Shown here: positions 47,085 to 56,189 of the stretch, piece by piece
Layout of the letters: each line of letters opens with the position of its first letter
How positions within the stretch are numbered: the stretch's first letter is position 1
Assembly: GCF_001984055.1 (NCBI RefSeq)
Contig: NZ_LYVO01000026.1
Coordinates: 20,482 to 84,481 of the forward strand
From: Variovorax sp. KK3
GTDB lineage: Bacteria > Pseudomonadota > Gammaproteobacteria > Burkholderiales > Burkholderiaceae_C
Direction: 5' to 3'
Length of the DNA stretch: 64,000 nucleotides
Program-made: the position numbers and the translations under genes
Notes under the pieces: model-generated
The model's input: only the letters and a program-made list of their open reading frames with translations
The model's database searches: none
What the model was told of the DNA's origin: nothing

Positions 47085-47863
47085 CCCCGCCGGGCTTTCT
47101 TCGCCGCGACCCGGGACGTGCCGGCCGCAGTCGTTGCGGCCTTGGACGAGGAAGGCGGAGCAGCGGGGAAGGGCGGAAATGGCGGAAAGGGCGGAAGTGG
47201 CCGGTGCGCCACCTCCTTCGCAGCCGCCGCGTCCATGCCCAGCCCCCGCAGCACGCAGGTCGCCACGTCGCGGCCGTGATGCCGCGGCACCAGGCCGAGC
47301 GCCACGCTGCGCATCGCCTGGCTGATGGTGCCGTTGATCAGGTCGAGCGCCGCCGCCTCGCCGGGAATGCGAAAGGCTTTCTGCTTCACGCCCAGCCGCA
47401 GGTCGGCCAGCGTGTACTGGCCGATCTCCAGCAGCAGCTCGGGCGCCGCGATCGCCACGTCCAGCATCATCAGCGTCCAGGCCGGGCTCTGCTCGGCCAG
47501 CCAGATGTAGCGCTGGTTGCCGATCGCCATGCGCTGCGCGCCCTCGTCGATGCCCTGCTGGCTGTCGCCGATGCGGCGGCACAGCGTGTCGGCCAGCAGC
47601 AGCGCCACCGCACGTGCCACCTCTTCCTTGGTCTTGAAGTGGTTGTAGACCGTCCCGGTCGTCATGCCGGCCGCGGCGGCCAGCTCCTGCATGGTGGCGC
47701 CCGCGATGCCGCGCGCCGCGAACACCCGGATCGCCGCCTGCACCAGTTGCAAGCGCGTGCGCTCGCGCTTGAGCAGCCCGGGGCGCGGCCGCCACACACT
47801 TTCGGCCAGGGCATCTGGCAAAAGTGGTATGGACGGCGTCCCGAAATTCACAGCATCATTCAT
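47081..47863 (-). CDS. TetR family transcriptional regulator with Pro-Phe and basic tail
   Basis: 260 residues. The helix-turn-helix lies at about 33-80: RTRLQLVQAAIRVFAARGIAG, then MQELAAAAGMTTGTVYNHFKTKEEV. The C-terminal 45 residues are unusual for the family: RPLPPFPPFPPFPAAPP, coded by short tandem repeats, then an Ala- and Lys-rich end. The ATG at 47863 is divergent from the dioxygenase-cytochrome pair with 54 bp between, so it probably controls that pair. Ligand unknown. Confidence 0.88.
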   Translation of the reverse strand: MNDAVNFGTPSIPLLPDALAESVWRPRPGLLKRERTRLQLVQAAIRVFAARGIAGATMQELAAAAGMTTGTVYNHFKTKEEVARAVALLLADTLCRRIGDSQQGIDEGAQRMAIGNQRYIWLAEQSPAWTLMMLDVAIAAPELLLEIGQYTLADLRLGVKQKAFRIPGEAAALDLINGTISQAMRSVALGLVPRHHGRDVATCVLRGLGMDAAAAKEVAHRPLPPFPPFPPFPAAPPSSSKAATTAAGTSRVAAKKARRG

Positions 47864-47917
47864 TTTTAGACACAGCGACCATTTTTGATCAGAACATCCA
47901 ACGAAAGCGAGTTTGCC

Positions 47918-48874
47918 ATGTGCCCCGACCTCCGCCTCGGCTATCTGGTCTTCGAAGTGCGCCGCCCCACCCGGTGGGCCGACTTCTGCCACCACATGCT
48001 GGGCCTGCAAGCACCCGTCGCCAACGTCGACGGCAGCCACGGCTGGCAACTGGACGAAGCGGCGCAACGGCTGATCGTGCGCGAAGGCCCGTCCGACGAC
48101 CTGGCGGCGATCGGGCTCGAATGCGGCGACGCGGCCGCGCTCGATCGCCTTCTGGCGCGCCTGCGCGAGGCCGGCATCACGGTTCAGCACGCCGACGCGC
48201 ATCTGCACGCGTCCCGCCGCGTGCAGCGCCTGCACCGCTGCGCCGACCCGGCCGGCAACACGATCGAGCTGTTCATCGGCATGGACCGCGCACCGGCGCC
48301 CTTCGCGTCGCAGGCCTTTCCCGATGGCTTTCACACCGGCGAGGCAGGCCTGGGCCATGCCGTGCTGGTGTCGCACGATCTGGATGCGATGGAAACCTTC
48401 TATCGCCTGCTGGGCTTCGGCGTAACCGAACGGCTCGCCACCCGCGTCGGGCCGATGGACATCCGAGGCGTGTTCCTGCACTGCAACCGCCGCCACCATT
48501 CCATCGCGCTGTTCGACATGCCCCTGTCCAAGCGCATCCACCATTTCATGCTGCAGGCCGAGCGCCTGGCCGACATCGGCATCGCCTTCGAGCGCGCGCA
48601 GCGCCACAAGGTGCCGCTGTCGCTCGAGCTGGGCCAGCACCCCGATCCGGACGGCACCTTCTCGTTCTACGGCGCCACGCCCTCGGGCTTCGACTTCGAG
48701 ATCGGCGCCGGCACGCGCAGCATCGAGCCCGAGGGCTGGGACACGCAGCACACCAGCGTCACCAGCACCTGGGGGCACAAGCCGCGGCTGCGGCTTCAAT
48801 TGAAGATGGCGGCGGGCCTGATCGCGCAGAAGCTCTCGCGCGCGCCGCGGCAACGCGCGGAGGTGTCGCGATGA
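47918..48874 (+). CDS. Extradiol ring-cleavage dioxygenase-like VOC protein (BphC type)
   Basis: 318 residues from the ATG at 47918. Two VOC modules: an N-terminal one (about 1-130) and a C-terminal one (about 140-270). The latter holds the metal ligands: His in GLGHAVLVSHDLD, His in NRRHHSIALFD and Glu in GFDFEIGAG. BphC-type enzymes cleave a catechol ring next to the hydroxyls using Fe2+. No other aromatic pathway gene is close. Its stop overlaps the start of a cytochrome c gene (ATGA). A TetR regulator is divergent. Confidence 0.85.
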   Translation: MCPDLRLGYLVFEVRRPTRWADFCHHMLGLQAPVANVDGSHGWQLDEAAQRLIVREGPSDDLAAIGLECGDAAALDRLLARLREAGITVQHADAHLHASRRVQRLHRCADPAGNTIELFIGMDRAPAPFASQAFPDGFHTGEAGLGHAVLVSHDLDAMETFYRLLGFGVTERLATRVGPMDIRGVFLHCNRRHHSIALFDMPLSKRIHHFMLQAERLADIGIAFERAQRHKVPLSLELGQHPDPDGTFSFYGATPSGFDFEIGAGTRSIEPEGWDTQHTSVTSTWGHKPRLRLQLKMAAGLIAQKLSRAPRQRAEVSR

Positions 48875-49776
48875 GCACGTCGCGCCGCTGGTTCCGGCGC
48901 GCCGCGATCGCGCTGATCGTCCTGCTCCTGCTGTCCGCCGCCGCGCTCTTCGCGGGCGACCAGTTCGCCCGCCGCAAGATGCAGCGGCACATCGAGGTCG
49001 CCGTGCAGCCGGTGGCTTTCCAGAACGATTCCGCCGCCATCGAGCGCGGCCGCTATCTGTTCGCCTCGCGCGGTTGCGTGGACTGCCATGGCGCCAAGGG
49101 CAACGGCCACATGTTCCTCGACGACGGCAAAGGCATGCGCATCGCCGGGCCCAACATCACCCCCGGCGCCGGCAACGTGGTGGCCGGCTACAAGCCGGAA
49201 GACTGGGTGCGCGCCATCCGCCACGGCATCGCGCCCGGCGGCCGCCCGCTGATGGTGATGCCCAGCGAAGATTACAACCGCCTGACCGACGACGACCTGG
49301 CCGCGCTGGTCGCCTACGTCCGCCAGTTGCCGCCGGCCGAGGGCGGCGCGGCGGTGGTCGACCTGCCCCTGCCAGTGCGAGCGATGTACGGCTACGGCTT
49401 CATCCACGACGCCGCCGGCAAGATCGACCACGCCCTGCCGCCGGCCCGCCCGGTCGCCGAAGGCGTGAACGTGCAGCACGGCGCCTACGTGGCCAACATG
49501 TGTCTGGGCTGCCACGGCGCGAAGCTGGAAGGCGGCAAGGTGCCGGGCGGGCCGCCCGACTGGCCGGCGGCCGCGAAGCTCACGCCCGGCGATGGCAACG
49601 CGATGTCGCGCTACGCCGATGCCGAATCGTTCGCACGCATGTTCAAGACCGGCAAGCGGCCCGACGGCACGCCGGTCGCGGTCATGCCCTTCGGCTCGCT
49701 CGCGGCGATGAACGACACCGACGTGCGCGCGCTCTACGTGTACTTGAAGAGCCTGCCGGGCGCGGCGGCGCGCTGA
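48871..49776 (+). CDS. Membrane-anchored dihaem cytochrome c
   Basis: 301 residues. An N-terminal membrane helix (IALIVLLLLSAAALFAGD) anchors it with the bulk in the periplasm. Two CXXCH haem sites are seen: CVDCH near residue 69 and CLGCH near residue 211, each with a later Met that could be the sixth ligand (MVMPSEDY, VAVMPFGS). The shape resembles the cytochrome subunit of membrane dehydrogenases. It is translationally coupled to the dioxygenase-like gene, an odd pairing because extradiol enzymes need no electron carrier. Confidence 0.88.
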   Translation: MSTSRRWFRRAAIALIVLLLLSAAALFAGDQFARRKMQRHIEVAVQPVAFQNDSAAIERGRYLFASRGCVDCHGAKGNGHMFLDDGKGMRIAGPNITPGAGNVVAGYKPEDWVRAIRHGIAPGGRPLMVMPSEDYNRLTDDDLAALVAYVRQLPPAEGGAAVVDLPLPVRAMYGYGFIHDAAGKIDHALPPARPVAEGVNVQHGAYVANMCLGCHGAKLEGGKVPGGPPDWPAAAKLTPGDGNAMSRYADAESFARMFKTGKRPDGTPVAVMPFGSLAAMNDTDVRALYVYLKSLPGAAAR

Positions 49777-49792
49777 GCGCTGCTTCTTCTCG

Positions 49793-50995
49793 TCAGCGAA
49801 ACGCTGCGGCGAATGCGGAAAGGCGCTCCATGGCCTTGAGCAGCAGCGGCTGCTCCAGCGCGATGGAGATCCGGAAGAACGGGCTCAGGCCGAACACCGT
49901 TCCTGGCACGGTCGCCAGCTCCGCCTCGTCCAGCAGCGCTTCGGCCACGTCGATGTCGCTGCCGAGCCGCCTGCCGGCCTGGGTGGTCTTGTCGAGCCAG
50001 CCACCGCAGTTGATGTAGACGTAGAAGGTGCCGGCCGGCCGCAGGCACGACAGCCCGGGAATGCGGTTGATGGCGTCCACCACCAGATCGCGCCGCGCCT
50101 GGAAGGTGGCGCGGTTCGCGGCGATGAAGCCCTGGTCGCCGTCGAGCGCTTCCACGGCCGCGGCCTGCGCGATGCTGTTGGGGCTGCCCGTCAGCTGGCT
50201 CAGCAGGTCGGACATCGACTTGATGATCGCGCGCGGCCCGGCGGCGAAAGCGAGCCGCCAGCCGGTCATGACGTAGCCCTTGGAAAAGCCGTTGATCGTG
50301 ATCACCCGGTCCAGCAGCTCGGGCGCCGCCTCGCCGAAGGAGACGGCCCGCTTGCCGTCGAAGGTCAGGTGCTCGTAGAGCTCGTCCGTGACGATCCACA
50401 CCTCCGGGTAGGGCGCGAGCACGGCCGCCAACGCCTTGATTTCTTCGGCCGTGTAGACCGCACCCGACGGATTGCTCGGCGAATTGAAGATGATGGCCCG
50501 GGTGCGGGGTGTCAGTGCAGCGGCCAGGTCCTCCGGCGTCACCTTGAAGCCGGTGGCCTCCTTGCCCTCGACGAACACCGGCTTGCCGCCGGCGAGCTCG
50601 ACCTGGTCGGGATAGGTCACCCAGTAGGGCGCAGGAATCACCACCTCGTCGCCCGGATTCACGATGCTCAGCACCGCGGCGAGGATGATGACCTTGGCGC
50701 CGCCGCCCACCACGATCTGGTCGGGCGTGCAGGTCATGCCGTTCTCGCGCGCGAGCTTGGCGGCGATCGACTTCTTGACCTGCGCGTAGCCGTCGGTCGG
50801 CGTGTACTTGGTGAAGTCGCGTCGGATCGCGGCGATGCCGGCTTCCTTGACGTTGTCGGGCGTGTGGAAGTCCGGCTCGCCGAGGCTCAGCGGAATCACG
50901 TCGCGCCCTCCGCGTGCCATCTCGGAGGCACGGGCGTTCATGGCGATGGTGGGAGAAGGCCGGATGGCAGTGGCCCTGTGAGCGAGTTGTGGCAT
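49793..50995 (-). CDS. PLP-dependent aminotransferase, aspartate aminotransferase family (class I/II)
   Basis: 400 residues. Fold type I pattern: ISLGEPDFHTPDNV-like start (VIPLSLGEPDFHTPDNV), VGGGAKVIILAAVL, IIFNSPSNPSGAVY with the Asn-Pro cofactor contact, IVTDELYEHLTF, and the Schiff-base lysine in NGFSKGYVMTGWRL. It moves an amino group between an amino acid and 2-oxoglutarate. It ends the minus-strand catabolic unit, 91 bp after the hydratase. The amino acid used is not evident. Confidence 0.9.
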   Translation of the reverse strand: MPQLAHRATAIRPSPTIAMNARASEMARGGRDVIPLSLGEPDFHTPDNVKEAGIAAIRRDFTKYTPTDGYAQVKKSIAAKLARENGMTCTPDQIVVGGGAKVIILAAVLSIVNPGDEVVIPAPYWVTYPDQVELAGGKPVFVEGKEATGFKVTPEDLAAALTPRTRAIIFNSPSNPSGAVYTAEEIKALAAVLAPYPEVWIVTDELYEHLTFDGKRAVSFGEAAPELLDRVITINGFSKGYVMTGWRLAFAAGPRAIIKSMSDLLSQLTGSPNSIAQAAAVEALDGDQGFIAANRATFQARRDLVVDAINRIPGLSCLRPAGTFYVYINCGGWLDKTTQAGRRLGSDIDVAEALLDEAELATVPGTVFGLSPFFRISIALEQPLLLKAMERLSAFAAAFR

Positions 50996-51086
50996 GTGGA
51001 TGGTTCCTCGTGAAATTCAGGCAAAGCTCTCCCCTCCGGCACGGTGGCGCGCGGCGGGGCACGTCGGGGCAGCGCAGGAAGGTCGG

Positions 51087-51872
51087 CTAGTTCAGCTTCA
51101 GCGACACGCTGCCCAGTCCGTCGAACTCCATGCGGGCCTCGTCGCCAGCGTTGAGCCAGATCGTCTTGACGACGCTGCCGACCGTCACCGTGTCGCCCTT
51201 GCGCAGCATCTGCCCGCGCGCGGCCAGGTGGTTGGCAAGCCAGGCCAGCGGGTTGTGCGGGTGCCCGAGCACGTCGGCACCCGTGCCGCGCGATGCCTCG
51301 ACCCCATTGATGAGCGCACGCCCGACCACCGCCTGCAGGTCGGGCGCGTTCGATCGGGACACCGGCTCGCCGAGCACCAGGCCGGCACTGAAGAAGTCGT
51401 CGGCGATCAGCGTCGGTGCGCCCAGCGTCTCCCATTCGACGTAGCGGTCGTCGACGAATTCGATCGCGGGGTAATAGCACTCGACTGCGTCTGCCACCGT
51501 GTCGGCCGTGTAGGGTGCGCCGCTGGCCGGCAGGTCCGCGCCCATCTTCACGGCGATCTCGCATTCGACACCCAGCCGCACGAAATCCGCCGCCTTCAAC
51601 TGCACGCCGCTCTCAAGCAGGCGCTTGGCGTAGAGCGCGCCACCGCAAGGGTGGGGGATGGCCAGGTAGCGCTGCATGATCTCGCTGGTGCAGCCGATCT
51701 TGTAGCCCACCAGCGGGCCCAGGTGCGGCGTGAGCTTCTCGTGCAGCGCATCCTGCACGCGGTAGGCACTGTCCAGGTCGTCGGGGCGCACCTCCGGCGG
51801 CAACGCCGGGAGCCGCGAGAGCGAGAGCCTGTTCTCAGCAATGATCCGTGCCGCTTCCTGGATGAATTCCAT
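51087..51872 (-). CDS. 2-keto-4-pentenoate / 2-oxohept-3-enedioate hydratase family protein
   Basis: 261 residues from the ATG at 51872 (MEFIQEAARIIAENR); an upstream start at 51920 adds a non-conserved tail. The FAH-like fold shows YKIGCTSEIMQRYL, the metal ligands in VECEIAVKMG and AIEFVDDRY, and LGHPHNPLAWLANHL, the MhpD/HpaH pattern. These enzymes add water to the product of ring meta-cleavage. With SSADH upstream this could be part of an HpaH-type route, whose aldolase product is succinate semialdehyde. The aldolase itself is not seen. Confidence 0.85.
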   Translation of the reverse strand: MEFIQEAARIIAENRLSLSRLPALPPEVRPDDLDSAYRVQDALHEKLTPHLGPLVGYKIGCTSEIMQRYLAIPHPCGGALYAKRLLESGVQLKAADFVRLGVECEIAVKMGADLPASGAPYTADTVADAVECYYPAIEFVDDRYVEWETLGAPTLIADDFFSAGLVLGEPVSRSNAPDLQAVVGRALINGVEASRGTGADVLGHPHNPLAWLANHLAARGQMLRKGDTVTVGSVVKTIWLNAGDEARMEFDGLGSVSLKLN

Positions 51873-51916
51873 GATGTCCTCGGTTTCTTGACTGGGGTTC
51901 GACGGCTGCGACGCGA

Positions 51917-52900
51917 TCACGTCGCGAGCACGATCTTTCCGAAATGCACGTTGCTTTCCATGTACGCGTAGGCCGACTCCGCGTCCTGCATGGGGAACAC
52001 CTTGTCCACCACCGGCACCAGGGCACCGCTCTGCAAGGCAGGCATCAGGTCATGCTTGAACTGCGCGGCCACGCGCCAGCGTTCTTCGATGGTGCGGGTG
52101 CGGTTGGTGACGCCGACCATGCGCAACTGTTTGCGTGAGAACTCGTCGACGCTGATCGTCGATTCCGCGCCGGCGACCCGGCCTGCCAGCACCAGCCGCG
52201 CATGGACCGCGGCCGCATCCATCGAGCGCGACAAGGTGTTGCCGCCCGCCAGGTCGACGATGACCTGCACGCCAGCGCCGCCGGTCGCTTCCTTCACCAT
52301 GGCGGCGACGTCGTCGCTGCGGTAGTTGATCGCCACGTCGCAGCCCAGCGTGCGCAGGCGGGCCAGCTTCTCGGCGTTGCCGGCGGTGCCGAAGATCTTC
52401 GAGGCGCCGAGCACCTTGGCGATCTGCACGGCGGCGATGCCGGCCGCGCTGCTCGCGGCCTGCACCAGCACAGTCTCGCCGGCGGTGAATCCACCCGCCG
52501 TCACCAGCGCGTTGTGCGCGGTGATGAAGGACACGGGAATGGACGCCGCGGCCGTCCAGTCCATGGACGGCGGCACGTGCGCGGCGAAGCGGTAGTCGAC
52601 CACCACCTGCTCGGCAAAGGCGCCGCTGCTCATCGCCATGACCCGGTCGCCCACGGCGAAGCCCTGCACCTCCGCGCCCACCGCGATCACCTCGCCGGCG
52701 AACTCGAGGCCTGCGGCGGCCACGGCGGTGCTCTTTTCGGTCGCCGCGAAGTGCGACACCGCCCGCCGTAGATCGGCCCGGTTGAGGCCCGCGGCGCGAA
52801 CCGCGACGAGCAGGTCGCCGGGCTTGGGTGCGGGGCTCTGCGCCTCGCCCCAGCGCAGGGCGCGGTGAGGGGATGTCTCGTGGATGGTGATGGCTTTCAT
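51917..52900 (-). CDS. MDR-family zinc-free oxidoreductase (quinone oxidoreductase-like)
   Basis: 327 residues. MKAITIHETSPHRALRWGE begins the GroES-like domain (to about 115). The NADPH-binding Rossmann domain follows, with VLVQAASSAAGIAAVQIAKVLG and IFGTAGNAEKLARL. The zinc-binding Cys and His of alcohol dehydrogenases are absent, as in quinone/enone reductases. It lies 57 bp after the ABC ATPase on the same strand. It may reduce an enone intermediate of the local pathway, which is inference. Confidence 0.9.
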   Translation of the reverse strand: MKAITIHETSPHRALRWGEAQSPAPKPGDLLVAVRAAGLNRADLRRAVSHFAATEKSTAVAAAGLEFAGEVIAVGAEVQGFAVGDRVMAMSSGAFAEQVVVDYRFAAHVPPSMDWTAAASIPVSFITAHNALVTAGGFTAGETVLVQAASSAAGIAAVQIAKVLGASKIFGTAGNAEKLARLRTLGCDVAINYRSDDVAAMVKEATGGAGVQVIVDLAGGNTLSRSMDAAAVHARLVLAGRVAGAESTISVDEFSRKQLRMVGVTNRTRTIEERWRVAAQFKHDLMPALQSGALVPVVDKVFPMQDAESAYAYMESNVHFGKIVLAT

Positions 52901-52957
52901 GTCGTTCGGTCTTCGGTGCGAATTCAGTTGGGAACCCAATGGCAACTCGGTGGAAAC

Positions 52958-53752
52958 TCAATGCGAAAGGATCTTCGAGAGGAATTGCTTGGCGCGCTCC
53001 TCCCGCGGGTTCGAGAAGAACTGCTCCGGCGGCGCGACTTCCAGCACCTTGCCGGCGTCCATGAAGACGACGCGGTCGGCGACGCGGCGCGCGAAGTTCA
53101 TCTCGTGCGTGACGATGATCATGGTCATGCCGTCCTTGGCCAGCGAGATCATCACGTCGAGCACTTCCTGGATCATCTCGGGGTCGAGCGCGGAGGTCGG
53201 CTCGTCGAAGAGCATCACCGCGGGCTGCATCGCCAGCGCGCGGGCGATGGCCACGCGCTGCTGCTGTCCGCCCGACAGGAAGGCCGGATACGCCTGCGCC
53301 TTCGCGCCCAGCCCCACCCGCGTGAGCAGCTTCATGCCGATCTCCTCGGCCTGCGGGCGTGTCAGGTTCTTGACCTTCATGGGCGCCAGCATCACGTTCT
53401 CGAGCGCCGTCTTGTGCGGGTAGAGGTTGAACTGCTGGAACACCATGCCGACCTTGGTCCGCAGGCGCGACAGCCCGGCGCGGGACGTGTCGATGGGCTC
53501 GCCGAACACCACGATCTCGCCCGACTGGATGGGTTCGAGCTGGTTGATGCAGCGGATGCAGGTGCTCTTGCCGGAGCCCGACGGCCCGCACACGACGATG
53601 ACCTCGCCTTGGGCGACCTCGAGGCTCACGTCGGTGAGGACTTGGTGGCTGCCGTAGAACTTGTTCACGTTGCGCATGCGCACGATCACGGGCTTGTCGG
53701 CGTCGTCTTGGTTGTGGGTCATGGGGGTGTCGGATGCGGATGGGCGTTTCAT
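52958..53752 (-). CDS. Amino acid ABC transporter ATP-binding protein (GlnQ-like)
   Basis: 264 residues. Walker [17 protein letters not shown]-loop [15 protein letters not shown], signature [16 protein letters not shown], Walker [15 protein letters not shown] and the switch His in VTHEM are all present and identical in style to HisP/GlnQ. Powers uptake with the two permeases encoded 21 bp upstream. The start could also be the ATG at 53722, ten codons further in. Confidence 0.95.
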   Translation of the reverse strand: MKRPSASDTPMTHNQDDADKPVIVRMRNVNKFYGSHQVLTDVSLEVAQGEVIVVCGPSGSGKSTCIRCINQLEPIQSGEIVVFGEPIDTSRAGLSRLRTKVGMVFQQFNLYPHKTALENVMLAPMKVKNLTRPQAEEIGMKLLTRVGLGAKAQAYPAFLSGGQQQRVAIARALAMQPAVMLFDEPTSALDPEMIQEVLDVMISLAKDGMTMIIVTHEMNFARRVADRVVFMDAGKVLEVAPPEQFFSNPREERAKQFLSKILSH

Positions 53753-53773
53753 ACGGCGTTGACTCGGGTGCGC

Positions 53774-54475
53774 TCAGACGGCCTTCTGCGACCGGGTAAT
53801 CTTCGGCGCCCAGTTCCAGCGGCCTTCGAGGTAGCGGCCGAAGCTCGCGATCGCATAGCAGAAGACGAAGTACACCAGGGCTGCGAAGCCGAAGATCTGG
53901 ATCGGATGGGTCAGCAGGCGGTTGTTCACCAGCGTGACGGTGCCGGTGAACTCCAGCACGCCCACCACCGACGCCGTCGAGGTGTAGAGGAAGAGGTTGA
54001 TGTAGCGGTTGACCAGGGCCGGAACGGTGGCACGCACGGCCTGGGGAAGCCGGATGTGCAGGAAGATCTGCACCGGGCTCAGACCCGTGGCGGCGCCGGC
54101 TTCGCGCTGGCCACGCGCCACCGCCAGCAGGCCGGCCCGCAGGTCTTCGCCGATGAACGACCCTTGGTAGATCGACAGGGCGATGACCGCGCTTTGCAGC
54201 GGCGTGAATTGCACGTTGAGGATCGCAGGCAGCAGGAAGTACAGCCAGAACAGGAACACCAGCGAAGGCAGGCTGCGAACGAGCGTAGTCACCAGTTGCG
54301 TGGTGCCGGCGATCCAGCGCGACGACGACAGCGAGAGCGCCGCGATCATCACGCCGTAGCAGAAGGCACCTGCGCCCACGAACAGCGACAGCAGCACGGT
54401 CAGCGCAAGCCCGCCGATGGGCCCGTTCGGAAAGGTGCCCAGCAGCAGGAATCGGAGGTTGTCGAGGATGACCAT
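53774..54475 (-). CDS. Amino acid ABC transporter permease (HisM/ArtM-like)
   Basis: 233 residues with five membrane helices and the EAA loop GQREAGAATGLSPVQIFLHIRLPQAVR that docks on the ATPase. It forms the membrane channel with the permease encoded 1 bp upstream. Polar amino acid type (HisQ/HisM family). Confidence 0.94.
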   Translation of the reverse strand: MVILDNLRFLLLGTFPNGPIGGLALTVLLSLFVGAGAFCYGVMIAALSLSSSRWIAGTTQLVTTLVRSLPSLVFLFWLYFLLPAILNVQFTPLQSAVIALSIYQGSFIGEDLRAGLLAVARGQREAGAATGLSPVQIFLHIRLPQAVRATVPALVNRYINLFLYTSTASVVGVLEFTGTVTLVNNRLLTHPIQIFGFAALVYFVFCYAIASFGRYLEGRWNWAPKITRSQKAV

Positions 54476-54476
54476 A

Positions 54477-55172
54477 TCAACGATGCACCGGCGATTTCGC
54501 CAGCCTTTCGAACAACCGGAACACGCCGATGGTGGCGAAGGAGAGCAGGAAGTAGACGACGCTTACGGCGGTCATGATCTCCAGCCCCTTGAAGGTTTCG
54601 GACTCCAGGTTCTGGCCCTGCCACATGAGGTCCATGACGCTGATGGTCATGGCGAAGGTCGATCCCTTGATGACGTTGACCATCTCGCTCGACAGGCCGG
54701 GCAACACCAGCGGCAGCAGCTGCGGAATGACCACGTGCCGGTACATGGTGGGGCCCGGAATGCCGCACGCCGCCGCGGCTTCGAGCTGCCCCACCGGCAC
54801 CGATTCGACGCCCTGTCGCAGCACCTCGGCGACGAAGGCGCCTTCGACCAGCGCGATGGCGACGATCGTGACGACCATCGCCAGATGCGGCGTGCGCAGC
54901 AAGCCGTACTCCATGGGCGGGAACAGGTTGGTCAGCCCGAAGTAGAAGAAGAACATCGTGATGATGAGCGGCACGTTGCGCGCCACGTCGATGTAGCCGC
55001 GCGCGGCGCGCTGCACGATGCGCGGTCCACCGACGCGGCAGGTCGCGAGGACGATGCCGATGAGCAGCGCGCCCGCGGCGCTGCACAGGCTGAGCACGAC
55101 GGTGGTCTTGAGGCCGGCGATCAGCGCCTCTGCGAGGCGTGGATCGGCCAGGAATTTCCAGTCGAATTGCAC
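54477..55172 (-). CDS. Amino acid ABC transporter permease (HisQ-like)
   Basis: 231 residues with five membrane helices and the EAA loop VPVGQLEAAAACGIPGPTMYRHVVIPQ. Partner of the permease downstream, whose start follows by one base. The binding-protein gene is 25 bp upstream. The pair belongs to the polar amino acid uptake family. Confidence 0.94.
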   Translation of the reverse strand: MQFDWKFLADPRLAEALIAGLKTTVVLSLCSAAGALLIGIVLATCRVGGPRIVQRAARGYIDVARNVPLIITMFFFYFGLTNLFPPMEYGLLRTPHLAMVVTIVAIALVEGAFVAEVLRQGVESVPVGQLEAAAACGIPGPTMYRHVVIPQLLPLVLPGLSSEMVNVIKGSTFAMTISVMDLMWQGQNLESETFKGLEIMTAVSVVYFLLSFATIGVFRLFERLAKSPVHR

Positions 55173-55197
55173 GTTATGACCCGTTGCTGCCGCGCCG

Positions 55198-55989
55198 TCA
55201 GAACTTCGGCTTCTCGACCGGTGTGCTCACGTATTTCTTGATGATGCGATCCCAGGTTCCGTCCGCCACCATCGCCTTGAGCTGCCCGTCGAGCGCGGTG
55301 CGCCACTCGTCGTCGCCCTTGCGCACGCCGATGGCGATGGGGTCCACGATCACGAGCTTGGGCAGCACTTCGTACTTGCTGGGGTCGGTCTTGATGTACT
55401 GGTCCAGGCCGAGAGCCTGGCCGATGAAGGCCTCGGTCACGCCTTGCTGGAAGGCGAGGAAGGCGGCCGGGTACTCCTGGAACTTCGTCACCACCGCCTG
55501 GGGCGCCTGTTCCTTCAGCCCCGCATCGGCGGTCGTGCCCTGCACGAAGCTCACCGCGCGGCCGTTCAGGTCGGAGGGCGTGCGGATCGGACTGCCCTTG
55601 CGAACGACGACTGCGCTGCCGTCCGTCACGTAGGTGGTGGTGAAGTCGATCACCTTTTCGCGTTCGGCGGTCTTGGTGATGGCTGCGATCAGCATGTCGA
55701 CCTTGCCGGCCGTCAGCGTGGGAATCCGCGACTGCCCGGTGACGCGCACCAGCTCCAACTTGACACCCAGGCGCTTGGCGATGTCCTCGGCGAACTCGAC
55801 GTCGAAGCCGATGTTCTTGCCGGCGGCGTCGACGAAGCCATAGGGCGGCGAGTCGAAGCGCACCCCCGCGATCAGGGTGCCGCGGGACTTGACCGTTTGC
55901 AGGGTCGACGTGGACTGCGCTTGCGCAAACAGGCTGGTACCGAGGAGGGCAGCCAGGGCGGCCGCACGCACAAACATTGAACGCTTCAT
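55198..55989 (-). CDS. Periplasmic amino acid-binding protein (SBP family 3)
   Basis: 263 residues from the ATG at 55989. The signal peptide is clear (FVRAAALAALLGTSLFAQAQ, cleavage after AQA). The family-3 pattern follows: GTLIAGVRFDSPPYGFVDAAG, GFDVEFAEDIAKRLG, ltagkvDMLIAAITKT and REKVIDFTTTY. It delivers the solute to the permeases encoded downstream. An ATCGTAT double site lies about 135 bp upstream. The ligand is unknown but probably amino-acid-like. Confidence 0.93.
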   Translation of the reverse strand: MKRSMFVRAAALAALLGTSLFAQAQSTSTLQTVKSRGTLIAGVRFDSPPYGFVDAAGKNIGFDVEFAEDIAKRLGVKLELVRVTGQSRIPTLTAGKVDMLIAAITKTAEREKVIDFTTTYVTDGSAVVVRKGSPIRTPSDLNGRAVSFVQGTTADAGLKEQAPQAVVTKFQEYPAAFLAFQQGVTEAFIGQALGLDQYIKTDPSKYEVLPKLVIVDPIAIGVRKGDDEWRTALDGQLKAMVADGTWDRIIKKYVSTPVEKPKF

Positions 55990-56122
55990 ATCGGGTTCTC
56001 TTTCCGTGTGGCACCTGTGCGGTGCCCTTTGCTTGCCATACCGGGCCCAGGCGTGCTGCCTTGGCCCAACTGACTCCTGCGCATGCGCGAAATGCTCGAC
56101 ATGCACCGAAGGCGATCAAAAA

Positions 56123-56141
56123 ATACGATATTGGATACGAT
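56123..56141 (-). promoter_or_regulatory. Direct repeat ATCGTAT-N5-ATCGTAT upstream of the ABC operon
   Basis: On the minus strand the heptamer ATCGTAT occurs twice with a five-base spacer (CCAAT), a 12-bp period. The same heptamer begins the operator-like region next to the GntR gene at 60757. It is a candidate site for that regulator. Confidence 0.45.
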
Positions 56142-56189
56142 TCTTTCTCGCGAGACTACCCAGCAGAAACCATGCCATTGCCCTTGGAG

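Noticed and set aside
47864..48853. N-terminal extension of the TetR frame across the dioxygenase gene
   Set aside because: Antisense to a gene with intact metal ligands. The TetR protein has a normal start at 47863.
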